Positions 31,260 to 37,820 of a stretch of DNA of 37,820 nucleotides are shown here, one piece after another. Every line of letters starts with the position of its first letter. Within the stretch, counting starts at the first letter, position 1. The notes under the pieces are model-generated. The model ran no database searches, was not told the origin of the DNA, and saw only the letters and a program-made list of their open reading frames with translations. The translations under genes and the position numbers were made by a program. The stretch is from Lachnospiraceae bacterium. GTDB taxonomy: Bacteria; Bacillota; Clostridia; Lachnospirales; Lachnospiraceae. The DNA lies in assembly GCA_017936785.1 (NCBI GenBank), contig JAGBEV010000017.1, positions 1 to 37,820 on the forward strand, read 5' to 3'.

Positions 31260-32054
31260 TCATTGAAGTTGTGAAATGGATTGAAATTGCTTGTCAGCTC
31301 GCTCGGAAAAGATTTTCGGAGTGGATATTTGGCTTGCAAGTCCGATTGTTTCCCAAGTCGCAACCCAAATCAGATATGGTTTAAGCGGTAACATATCTTT
31401 TACTTTTAAATGGCAACCGTCCCGAATAAGCAATCCATCTTGGGCCATTCTTTTTGCGTCAAAATATAATCTTGCTCCAGTAAGATATTTTGCGTCTTGA
31501 TCCATTACAATGCTTCCTTGTTGTTTTGAATTCACAACAATTTCTCCAGTGACACCGCCACCAAACATTATGTAATCACTAAAGTCCATTGGATCACCAA
31601 GCCATGTTCCAATAGGCTGTTCTTCGGCAATGGCTTTTTCAGATTTGAGCATATTCCAACTCTTTAACATTCCGTCACGTTTAATCTGTTCCCAATTGTT
31701 CATCGGTGTGCTATGGATTAAAACAGAGGGTTCATTATCACGAAGAAGAGGCTCATTATATCTATGCCCCTTATAATGACTTTCTGCAGCTTTGAAATCT
31801 GCTTCGGACATTACTAAAAGGGCATTTTTCTCATTTACTTCGGAAAAGTCTATGAAATCACCAACTGCCATTTTCCAATTGTTGTATTGACTGCGGCTCA
31901 TCTTTATCGTATAAGCACCACCATCGCTGTTCCCGCACATTTGCTGATAATCAGGACTGTCAATAAGCATTAAGATTATCCACGAATTGTCATATGCCTG
32001 TCTTGTAATAGGATTTATGCTATTTTCAGACAATGTATCAAGTCGGTAAATCAT
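31260..32054 (-). CDS. Putative ADP-ribosyltransferase-fold protein
   Basis: The 264-residue soluble protein is not one I can name with certainty. Residues about 110-235 look like an ADP-ribosyltransferase or RNA 2'-phosphotransferase fold: VLIHSTPMNNWEQIKRDGML (H114) has the H-x-T/S, N, I and G-L spacing of that fold's first strand and helix, followed by glycine-rich FGGGVTGEIVV and LTGARLYFDAKRM. Residues 1-105 form a separate lead domain. Without structure comparison, transfer of ADP-ribose or a 2'-phosphate is only a hypothesis. AAAGGAGGTG precedes its ATG. It is separated by 217 nt from the gene upstream. Confidence 0.5.
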   Translation of the reverse strand: MIYRLDTLSENSINPITRQAYDNSWIILMLIDSPDYQQMCGNSDGGAYTIKMSRSQYNNWKMAVGDFIDFSEVNEKNALLVMSEADFKAAESHYKGHRYNEPLLRDNEPSVLIHSTPMNNWEQIKRDGMLKSWNMLKSEKAIAEEQPIGTWLGDPMDFSDYIMFGGGVTGEIVVNSKQQGSIVMDQDAKYLTGARLYFDAKRMAQDGLLIRDGCHLKVKDMLPLKPYLIWVATWETIGLASQISTPKIFSERADKQFQSISQLQ

Positions 32055-32091
32055 CTTACACCTCCTTTGTGAAAGTTATCATTGAATTTTG

Positions 32092-32117
32092 TTTCCCTTG
32101 TCTCTGCCCTTATGAAG
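32092..32117. repeat. Direct repeat copy 2
   Basis: TTTCCCTTGTCTCTGCCCTT with TATGAAG matches the copy at 31102 with two differences in the first 22 nt. It lies just upstream of the ART-like gene's ribosome site. Confidence 0.55.
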
Positions 32118-32271
32118 TGTGAGGACAATGGTAAAGTTGTGTGAAACCATATAAAAGGACAAGGTGAGCAAACTACGATAAATCCTTTGTTTTTAAGACT
32201 TTTGAAAGATTTTAATATCATCCTATAATGGATAGTAACAGACTAAGATTTTAACAGATCCAAATTAACAT

Positions 32272-32691
32272 TTATAGTATATGTGGTTGTGCTGTGTTGC
32301 TTGCGAGGCGCATGGCCGGTGGAGCTTCATGCGTGAACTCCACTTTATCATAGAAATTAAGCAAAAGTTGAGGTTTTTTCTTTTTGGGTTTTCTCTCCGG
32401 TAATTCCGGATACATCTCTTCCACCATTGCCTGCAACGAAACTCTATCATCCAAAATGGTTACTGGCAACATAGGTTTTGCACCTTCATATGGTGGTTCC
32501 GGCTCACTGTCCGGCATATATTTCTTACTTGCCTCTGTAATTTTTACAAGAAAACCCTTACCATAAATCCCACCAAATATCCGTTCTTTATAATAAAAAA
32601 TATATCCACCCATCATAGAAATATTTCGTATATCCCCCAAATCAGATAGTTGGTCCATTATGTAATCTGCAAGTTCTTTATTCTTTGACAT
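32272..32691 (-). CDS. TfoX/Sxy N-terminal domain protein
   Basis: The 139-residue protein matches the TfoX N-terminal domain: ISMMGGYIFYYKERIFGGIY near residue 23, GFLVKITEASKKYMPDSEPE and a MYPELPERKPKKKK end of the domain near residue 105. About 30 further residues with no family likeness follow, perhaps from a lost stop. Free TfoX_N proteins in Firmicutes have no proven role in competence. It is the last gene of the six-gene run, with its GAGGTAG ribosome site overlapping the VOC-DUF3795 stop. Confidence 0.85.
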   Translation of the reverse strand: MSKNKELADYIMDQLSDLGDIRNISMMGGYIFYYKERIFGGIYGKGFLVKITEASKKYMPDSEPEPPYEGAKPMLPVTILDDRVSLQAMVEEMYPELPERKPKKKKPQLLLNFYDKVEFTHEAPPAMRLASNTAQPHIL

Positions 32692-32699
32692 AACTACCT

Positions 32700-33449
32700 C
32701 TATTCCTTTTTCAATGCCTGTACTCTCATAGTTACATTTTCATTAAATTCTTCATCTGAAAACTTCGGATCTCTGGTATCAAACCATATCTCACAAGGCA
32801 CATCTCCACATTCTCCACAGTTTTGCATACATTTACTGTTTCTAACACAGTCATAAATCGGACAAGCTTTTCCTTCTGGTGCATGAAACACTTTTCCCTC
32901 ACACGAATTGCAACCATTACACATTTTGCCAAAGCAATAACACGCACTACAATCCGTACCGCAGACACTTATTAACTCTTTTTGATACTCTTCATACCAA
33001 CCCCTGACTACCTCAATCGGGTGTTGGACTAATTTCACTGTTTCCTCTATGGTTTTCCCTGCTTTAAACTGCCTACAGGCAACAGAATACATACTCTCCG
33101 AAACCTCAATCAAGTGTCCGTCCGGATCAAAGATGTGAATTCCTCTCTGGAGCCAAGAAAATGTTCTCGGTTCATGAAGCCTTTCCACTTGTGGATAAGA
33201 ATCCAACAATTGCATAAAAGCGTCAAAGTCTTCCGTTTCAAAATACAACTCCATGGTATTGGATTGAAATTTCATTGTAGCTGCATCAAAACCGGCTATA
33301 TGTTCCAATCCCTGCTGCAATGCCAATCCACATGTCAAAGTCTTATTTTTACCTAAATCCACAAGTACATCCTGATTAAATAAATCCTTATAAAATTGCA
33401 AGGATTTTTCCATATCTCTCACTGCTATTACGGTGGTACAGTATTTCAT
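32700..33449 (-). CDS. VOC (glyoxalase-like) domain fused to DUF3795
   Basis: The 249-residue fusion has a VOC fold in residues 1-125 (VIAVRDMEKSLQFYKDLF start, HIFDPDGHLIEVSE end), a helical linker, and a Cys-rich DUF3795 part from about residue 163 (CGTDCSACYCFGKMCNGC and later CMQNCGECGDVPCEIWF). VOC proteins bind metals and small ligands; DUF3795 probably binds metal through its many cysteines. The joint suggests a substrate-modifying or resistance role, not proven. It is 51 nt after AraC and 8 nt before TfoX, same strand. Confidence 0.85.
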   Translation of the reverse strand: MKYCTTVIAVRDMEKSLQFYKDLFNQDVLVDLGKNKTLTCGLALQQGLEHIAGFDAATMKFQSNTMELYFETEDFDAFMQLLDSYPQVERLHEPRTFSWLQRGIHIFDPDGHLIEVSESMYSVACRQFKAGKTIEETVKLVQHPIEVVRGWYEEYQKELISVCGTDCSACYCFGKMCNGCNSCEGKVFHAPEGKACPIYDCVRNSKCMQNCGECGDVPCEIWFDTRDPKFSDEEFNENVTMRVQALKKE

Positions 33450-33500
33450 AGTTCTTCGTCCTTTCCTGCTTGTCAGAATTTCAAAACTATTATACTAAAT

Positions 33501-34361
33501 TTATACGAATACATCTTGTATATTTCCGACATCCTTGAAAGCAGTGGTTCTCGCCTTATGTATATCCATAGAATGATATCTCTTGAATTCCCGTAATAAA
33601 TGAGATTGGTCTGTATATCCAAATTGGTGAACCATACTTAATACGTCAAAATCCGGCTCACACAAAATATCTCTCCACAAGAATTGATACCTTATCAAAT
33701 TGCTTAACTTTTTAGGCGTAATGCCAACGTACTCATGAAACAATCGCTCTAACTGTCTGGTACTTACAAAAGACTCCTTTGCTAAAGTTGTTATGTCCAA
33801 AGACCCCTTATATATCAAAACATTCTGTATCGTATCATTAACAACTGCATTTTCACGCACATTTGATAATCTTTTAAGTAATACTTGTTCTGTAAAAGAA
33901 GCTTTTTCCTGTAAAGTTCTCAGTTTTAACAATTTAGGACGAATAATCTTATCCAGCCATTCAAACCTTGAACCCACATCGAAGTATCCATTCATGGTAG
34001 ATTGCAAAGAATCATCGGCAAATGCATATGCACTCCACGCATAAAAACGAATAGCAAATGTTGATACCATATGTCCTATAGTTCCACTGCTATGTGCATG
34101 GAAACTGCAATCATTTACCCCACAGAATCCCCCGGTTATGGTATTGTCGGTGTAATCTATGTGGTATATAATATCTACACAGGTGTCTGGGATTACTAAT
34201 TCCGGTGCGTCATCATTTTCGATTTGTATAAGCGGATTTTCTGTTCCCCAATAGCACCTGATGTAGGATTGCAATTCTTTAGAAGGGGGAAATTCCGTAT
34301 AAAGGCTATTTCTTTTGAATGGAGTTGCCGTTAATGGACGATAAATAACATTGTATCTCAT
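33501..34361 (-). CDS. AraC-family regulator with DUF6597-like N-terminal domain
   Basis: The 286-residue protein has an N-terminal domain like DUF6597 (FPPSKELQSYIRCYWG near residue 25, then IPDTCVDIIYHI near residue 58) and a C-terminal AraC helix-turn-helix pair from about residue 185 (STRQLERLFHEYVGITPKKL, then VHQFGYTDQSHLLREFKRYH). It should activate or repress neighbouring genes in answer to a small ligand. It sits in the middle of a six-gene run, 24 nt after the AlkD-like gene, so it may regulate its own operon. Confidence 0.9.
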   Translation of the reverse strand: MRYNVIYRPLTATPFKRNSLYTEFPPSKELQSYIRCYWGTENPLIQIENDDAPELVIPDTCVDIIYHIDYTDNTITGGFCGVNDCSFHAHSSGTIGHMVSTFAIRFYAWSAYAFADDSLQSTMNGYFDVGSRFEWLDKIIRPKLLKLRTLQEKASFTEQVLLKRLSNVRENAVVNDTIQNVLIYKGSLDITTLAKESFVSTRQLERLFHEYVGITPKKLSNLIRYQFLWRDILCEPDFDVLSMVHQFGYTDQSHLLREFKRYHSMDIHKARTTAFKDVGNIQDVFV

Positions 34362-34385
34362 TCACATTCTCACTTCTTTCATCGG

Positions 34386-35096
34386 TTATTCTCTCCCCAT
34401 CTTGCTATTGGAAGAAATAAGCCTGCCTCTTCCTTCCACCTTAACAAGCGTTTCCAACTCTTTTAATGCATCCTTTGCAATCCACATCTTATTCTTGTTG
34501 CCACTTTCTTTCAATTCATAGGCTAAAAGGATTGCTTTTTCATTGTAAGTAAAATCCTTCTTTCCTATCTCTCGCAATGCCCATGAGATTGCCTTCCTAA
34601 CATGTTCATGTTCACTATCAGAATACTCTTGTATAATGCGCAAATAATCATCAAGCGCATCATTTGTAATTGCTTTACTATGTACCACAGAAGAAGCTAT
34701 TAGCGTAAATGCTGCTCTCTTCTTGTAAGTATGTGTACTTGTAATCCAATTAGAAATAAACTTATCATAACTCCTCAGCTTAATAATCAGATTTTTACAC
34801 AAGTGATCACACAAATCCCACGACTGTACATCACATATAAGTTTTTCTATCTCGTCATGTGATATCGTCTTTTTGTCAAAAACCAATACCGCCAATAGTT
34901 TTGCTTCATGATAACCGGAATTCCACAGCTCTCTTGCCAGTTCATTTGACTTTCCTACTTTCTTTGCTATTGCACGAACAACGGCTGTCGAAACACCTAT
35001 ACTATATTCTTCTGGAATACCCATTTTCACGACATTTGCTTTGTATTTTTCAGAAGCATTTGCTTTTAACTCTTCAATAATTTCATCACAAGTCAT
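34386..35096 (-). CDS. AlkD-like DNA alkylation repair protein
   Basis: The 236-residue all-helical protein has the HEAT-like repeats of AlkC/AlkD glycosylases: GVSTAVVRAIAKKVGKSNELA near residue 33, SGYHEAKLLAVLV near residue 64, SWDLCDHLC near residue 92 and the WALREIGKKD segment (near residue 175). The AlkD catalytic region includes WDLCD here. Such enzymes excise 3-alkyl and 7-alkyl purines. Its ATG overlaps the SRPBCC stop by 4 nt, and the ribosome site lies inside the upstream gene. Confidence 0.88.
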   Translation of the reverse strand: MTCDEIIEELKANASEKYKANVVKMGIPEEYSIGVSTAVVRAIAKKVGKSNELARELWNSGYHEAKLLAVLVFDKKTISHDEIEKLICDVQSWDLCDHLCKNLIIKLRSYDKFISNWITSTHTYKKRAAFTLIASSVVHSKAITNDALDDYLRIIQEYSDSEHEHVRKAISWALREIGKKDFTYNEKAILLAYELKESGNKNKMWIAKDALKELETLVKVEGRGRLISSNSKMGRE

Positions 35097-35497
35097 CTTT
35101 TTGCCTCCAATGCTTCCTTTAAATCCTGAATATATTTAGCCTGCTGTTTCTTTAAATACATTCCCACAAAAGGTTTCATAACCAATTTTTTAGCATTTAC
35201 ATCTTCTGTAAACTCAATAAATGTAATGCCGTCTTTATATGAAAATTTACCTATCCAATGCCCCTGCATATTGTCATTTTCCATATCGAATTCATAGTTC
35301 TTATATTCATCAAAAGCAGTAATTTTAAACTTTGTAACATAACCATCCTTCGTATGTTCCTCAAACTCTTTTTCAGGCACAGTCACCACAATTTTATCTA
35401 AGTCACTTCTCCAAGAATAGTTATCCAATGACGTAACTAATTCCCATACTTTTTCTATTTCACACTGAAATTCCGCTTTAATTGTTGATACTGCCAC
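35093..35497 (-). CDS. SRPBCC-family protein (GTG start)
   Basis: The 134-residue protein fits the START/Bet v 1-like (SRPBCC) ligand-binding fold: an opening strand AEFQCEIEKVWELVTSLDNYS, a central antiparallel sheet and a C-terminal long helix (KKQQAKYIQDLKEALEAK). It begins at a GTG with GGAGG upstream. The family binds hydrophobic ligands in a cavity; the ligand is unknown. It lies 18 nt after the HEPN gene and overlaps the AlkD-like gene by 4 nt. Confidence 0.85.
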   Translation of the reverse strand: MAVSTIKAEFQCEIEKVWELVTSLDNYSWRSDLDKIVVTVPEKEFEEHTKDGYVTKFKITAFDEYKNYEFDMENDNMQGHWIGKFSYKDGITFIEFTEDVNAKKLVMKPFVGMYLKKQQAKYIQDLKEALEAKR

Positions 35498-35515
35498 TGT
35501 TATCCTCCTTCCTCT

Positions 35516-36859
35516 TTAAAAAAATCTTCTTCCCATAATATCCTTAATTAATTCCGTTGATACTTTAATTCTTGTTAATGTACAACAATAAACTAATCCC
35601 ATCAACACAAACGCTGTATTCGCCACATCTTCATCTATCCCAGTGAATCCGTTATGAGTAATGTTATTTCTTGCTTTAACAAACATCTCTATTTTTTCTT
35701 GATCAATATCAATACTATACAAATTTAATAAAGGTTGCATCTTATCTTCATGCTGTTTCCACGCATTATATACCCTTTCTGCCAATGGCTGGTCCCAATG
35801 GGAAATATTTCCAAAAATATAGTCATATGCTTTTGAAGACAGTGGTTCCTTCCCATCACGATGTTCCTTTACATCTTTTTTCACTGTTTCTATGAGTACC
35901 TTCATATTAGCGCTTGATTCTAATCGCACCCCACCTAAATCTAACTCCATTTCTAAAGCTGAACATATATTTCTTATCTTACCCACATCCATAATTTTAG
36001 CATCTCTATCATCCTTCGGTGTAATAAATATAGGTAATCCTTTATGCTTTTTGTCTTGTTTAAGAATATTCATAATAATATCAATAAATGTATTATCATT
36101 AATATATGAAATTGGAATAATATTAACAAACTTCCTCAAAGACACCTCACTTTCGCTTTTCACATAACATTCAGCAAATTCTTCATTTACATTGTACGGA
36201 GTTTCCCTTAATAAAAAAATCTTCTCAAAAAATATGTTATTCCTAAATGTTAAGAACGAGCAAAAATCGCACACATATCCATACCAATCATAGAAAGTTT
36301 TATAGCCCTGCTGAATATCAAACAATATATCTAATATCGCATTCCCATTGGATAAAGAGTTGCCTTCCTCTATAGACATTCTTTGATTTATTTCAGAACC
36401 AAAATTCCAACTTATTGTTTCACTTCTTACATTAATTGAATAACTCTTTCTATCATTGTCTACACGATATGCCAATATTCCTTCCTTAGATTTCTCATAA
36501 TCTTCATGTAACGCATTACACGGGTATATAGTTCGAATAACACCATTTATAAATCTAATCCCCTTAAATGAAATTATGCTCTCTTTAGATATCCCCGCAA
36601 ATCTAGAGATTATATAATTCCATGTATTTAAGACCTTTGTCTCTTTAATTCTTATGCTTTCCTTAGCGTATATTGCAATCATTTTACCTTCATATGTTCT
36701 TCCCCAAATATACCCATTTTCATCAGCATCAAGAACAATTTCTTCCTTTGTATCTGCATTCATAAAAGTAAATTTAAAATTTTCACCATAAAAAGTAACA
36801 TTCCCTTTATCAGTTTTAATAATACCAGTTACAGTCATATCTTTAGCATTCATTATCAT
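35516..36859 (-). CDS. ApeA-like HEPN protein, candidate abortive-infection defence gene
   Basis: The 447-residue protein has an N-terminal beta-rich domain (residues about 5-190, TGIIKTDKGNVTFYGENFKF at the start) and a helical C-terminal HEPN domain with the ribonuclease motif RNNITH (R-x4-H) at about residue 405, in the context FVKARNNITHNGF. This layout matches ApeA, a HEPN anti-phage protein thought to cut RNA after infection. The ATG at 36859 is chosen because GAGGTGA lies 8 nt upstream; an in-frame GTG 12 nt earlier is inside that site. It heads a six-gene run of AT-rich genes. The name rests on layout and motif, not on a search. Confidence 0.65.
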   Translation of the reverse strand: MIMNAKDMTVTGIIKTDKGNVTFYGENFKFTFMNADTKEEIVLDADENGYIWGRTYEGKMIAIYAKESIRIKETKVLNTWNYIISRFAGISKESIISFKGIRFINGVIRTIYPCNALHEDYEKSKEGILAYRVDNDRKSYSINVRSETISWNFGSEINQRMSIEEGNSLSNGNAILDILFDIQQGYKTFYDWYGYVCDFCSFLTFRNNIFFEKIFLLRETPYNVNEEFAECYVKSESEVSLRKFVNIIPISYINDNTFIDIIMNILKQDKKHKGLPIFITPKDDRDAKIMDVGKIRNICSALEMELDLGGVRLESSANMKVLIETVKKDVKEHRDGKEPLSSKAYDYIFGNISHWDQPLAERVYNAWKQHEDKMQPLLNLYSIDIDQEKIEMFVKARNNITHNGFTGIDEDVANTAFVLMGLVYCCTLTRIKVSTELIKDIMGRRFF

Positions 36860-36900
36860 AAAATAAATCACCTCAACCTTTCATGTTTTCTCCTTCTGTA

Positions 36901-36975
36901 TCACCAAAATATGCACATCATAATATATTCTTCGTCATTTTCATCAACAATCTCGAAGCCAACATTTTTATAAGA
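36901..36975 (-). pseudogene. GNAT acetyltransferase C-terminal stump
   Basis: A minus-strand frame reads SYKNVGFEIVDENDEEYIMM then stops at 36901. This is the last strand-helix of a GNAT acetyltransferase (YxxxGFE, then a hydrophobic end). The rest is cut off where IS3 sequence begins. Confidence 0.6.
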
Positions 36976-37339
36976 GGTCATCTGATTTTCTGGCTTCCCT
37001 GTCCGCTTTCGTAATCCCGTTCGGCTTACGCCGAAGATGATGAATGATCCCGACCTCTTCCATGATCCGGTAAACAGTGCGTTCACTGGGAATAGACACA
37101 TATTCCGGCTGTTTCTGGTTCAATGCCTGGTACATGTGGATTCACCCATAGGTGTCATTGCATTCATCTTCCGAGAGTATCTCCAGCATGGCATCCGCTA
37201 GGGGCTGGTATTTCCGTGGACGGTCTTTCCTTGCTATATACTGGTAAAATCCCTGCCTGCTGACATGAGGGCACCTACAGTAAAAGGCGATGTCTCCTTT
37301 TAATTCGCCGTCATTCGTTTTTAAAGCAATAAACTTCAT
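36973..37339 (-). pseudogene. IS3-family transposase OrfB fragment with nonsense codon
   Basis: From about 37339 the frame reads as IS3 OrfB N-terminal sequence (MKFIALKTNDGELKG, CRCPHVSRQGFYQYIARKD). At 37142-37144 a TGA interrupts it after NDTYG, where relatives have Arg; a CGA-to-TGA change would explain this. The same frame then continues (MYQALNQKQPEYVSIPSER, RTVYRIMEEVG, KPNGITKADREARKSDD) to about 36973, where it joins the GNAT stump. All catalytic residues are lost. Confidence 0.8.
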
Positions 37340-37358
37340 TCTTTCGTTTTTGCTGGCT

Positions 37359-37673
37359 TCAGACGGCTCGCGGCAAAAAAGCACTGGCTTCCTCCAGAAA
37401 ATCATTTTCTTTTTTTGAACGGCGGATTTCCTTTTCCTGTTCCTTAACCTGTCGGCGAAGTTGGATGAGTTCCTCATTAAGAGTCATGGCGCTTTGCGGG
37501 GTCTGTGAACCAGCCCCAAGGTCAAGATTGCCAAGACGGTTGGCCCTCACCCAGCCATACATGGTGTTCTTGGGAATCCCCAGTTCTTTGGCAGCCTTCG
37601 CTTGTCCGATTTCTTTTGCGAGCTTCACTGCCTGTACTTTGTATTCGTGGTCATATTGTCTGTTTTCTGCCAT
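37359..37673 (-). CDS. IS3-family transposase OrfA
   Basis: The 104-residue protein has the IS3 OrfA helix-turn-helix (YDHEYKVQAVKLAKEIGQAK, then ELGIPKNTMYGWVRANRLG) and a C-terminal leucine-zipper-like coiled coil (LIQLRRQVKEQEKEIRRSKK). It would bind the element ends. It is intact, but its OrfB partner downstream is truncated, so the element is dead. A hairpin with a plus-strand T-run stands before its start. Confidence 0.88.
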   Translation of the reverse strand: MAENRQYDHEYKVQAVKLAKEIGQAKAAKELGIPKNTMYGWVRANRLGNLDLGAGSQTPQSAMTLNEELIQLRRQVKEQEKEIRRSKKENDFLEEASAFLPRAV

Positions 37674-37692
37674 TTTTGTTCACTCCTCGTAT

Positions 37693-37738
37693 AATAAGTT
37701 TGTAAGCATAAAACAGCTTACAGACTTATTCTTTTTTT
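37693..37738 (+). terminator. Hairpin at the IS3 left end
   Basis: AATAAGTTTGTAAGC (37693-37707) pairs with GCTTACAGACTTATT (37716-37730) with one mismatch; the plus strand continues CTTTTTTTGA. It can stop outside transcription from entering the element on that strand and could hide the OrfA start region in read-in transcripts. Confidence 0.6.
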
Positions 37739-37820
37739 GATTAGACAGAAGGATAATTCTAAACATCCTTTCCGAAGATTCTTCTTCAATCATGCTGGTT
37801 CATCCGTTCTCTGTCTATTG

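Noticed and set aside
36976-37101. Upper part of the 66-codon frame ending at 36901
   Set aside because: It is out-of-frame IS3 sequence joined to the GNAT stump, not a gene.
1-37820. CRISPR array or rRNA genes
   Set aside because: No regularly spaced repeats and no rRNA-like sequence were seen on either strand.

Overview
The window looks like a chromosomal segment of a gut-type Clostridia bacterium, most likely Lachnospiraceae. The signs are a moderately AT-rich backbone, AGGAGG-type ribosome binding sites, a Spo0A-family regulator, a ferredoxin-linked pyruvate oxidoreductase in four subunits, a flavodiiron protein, and many small families common in this group (DUF3793, DUF2325, DUF6110, DUF3892, DUF4253). 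I cannot name a species from the sequence alone. Nearly every gene is on the minus strand; the exceptions are asnS, a DUF3892 gene and IS remnants.

Region 1 (1-4.6 kb) holds the start of a dnaK-type chaperone, a divergent Spo0A-family regulator, and a compact signalling cluster: LysR, receiver-only response regulator, soluble LytS-like kinase, and SARP-type response regulator. Two Spo0A-box-like sites lie between the LysR gene and asnS. Region 2 (4.6-18.3 kb) is mostly housekeeping: asnS, a GT2 glycosyltransferase with yqeY, a secreted PPC-like protein, tRNA-Gln(CTG), a zinc-type ABC transporter read into a zinc-dependent homocysteine methyltransferase/MTHFR, exoA, and porC-D-A-B with a LysR gene just downstream. 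Overlapping inverted repeats sit upstream of the por promoter.

Region 3 (18.3-27.4 kb) is rich in redox and metal genes: flavodiiron protein, dCMP deaminase, a membrane-anchored HMA protein, DUF1275, DUF2325, flavodoxin, DUF3793, then a P1B-type ATPase with an unusual SCALK membrane motif, a DUF6110-like membrane protein and an unlisted 26-residue membrane peptide. Three related 16-bp operators sit at the same position in two promoters here, which points to a local metal-responsive regulon. The ATPase module resembles ferrosome (fez) loci; that link is inference from memory of the family.

Region 4 (28.2-37.8 kb) is an AT-richer accessory island. It has an in-frame fusion of an XRE/AbrB-type regulator to a catalytically incomplete IS3 transposase, fragments of IS3 OrfA and a YhcG/DUF1016 nuclease, a possible ADP-ribosyltransferase-fold gene near a pair of direct repeats, and a tightly packed six-gene run headed by an ApeA-like HEPN protein (SRPBCC, AlkD-like, AraC, VOC-DUF3795 fusion, TfoX-like). 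It ends at a GNAT gene stump cut by a decayed IS3 element. I saw no CRISPR array, rRNA, T-box or CIRCE element.
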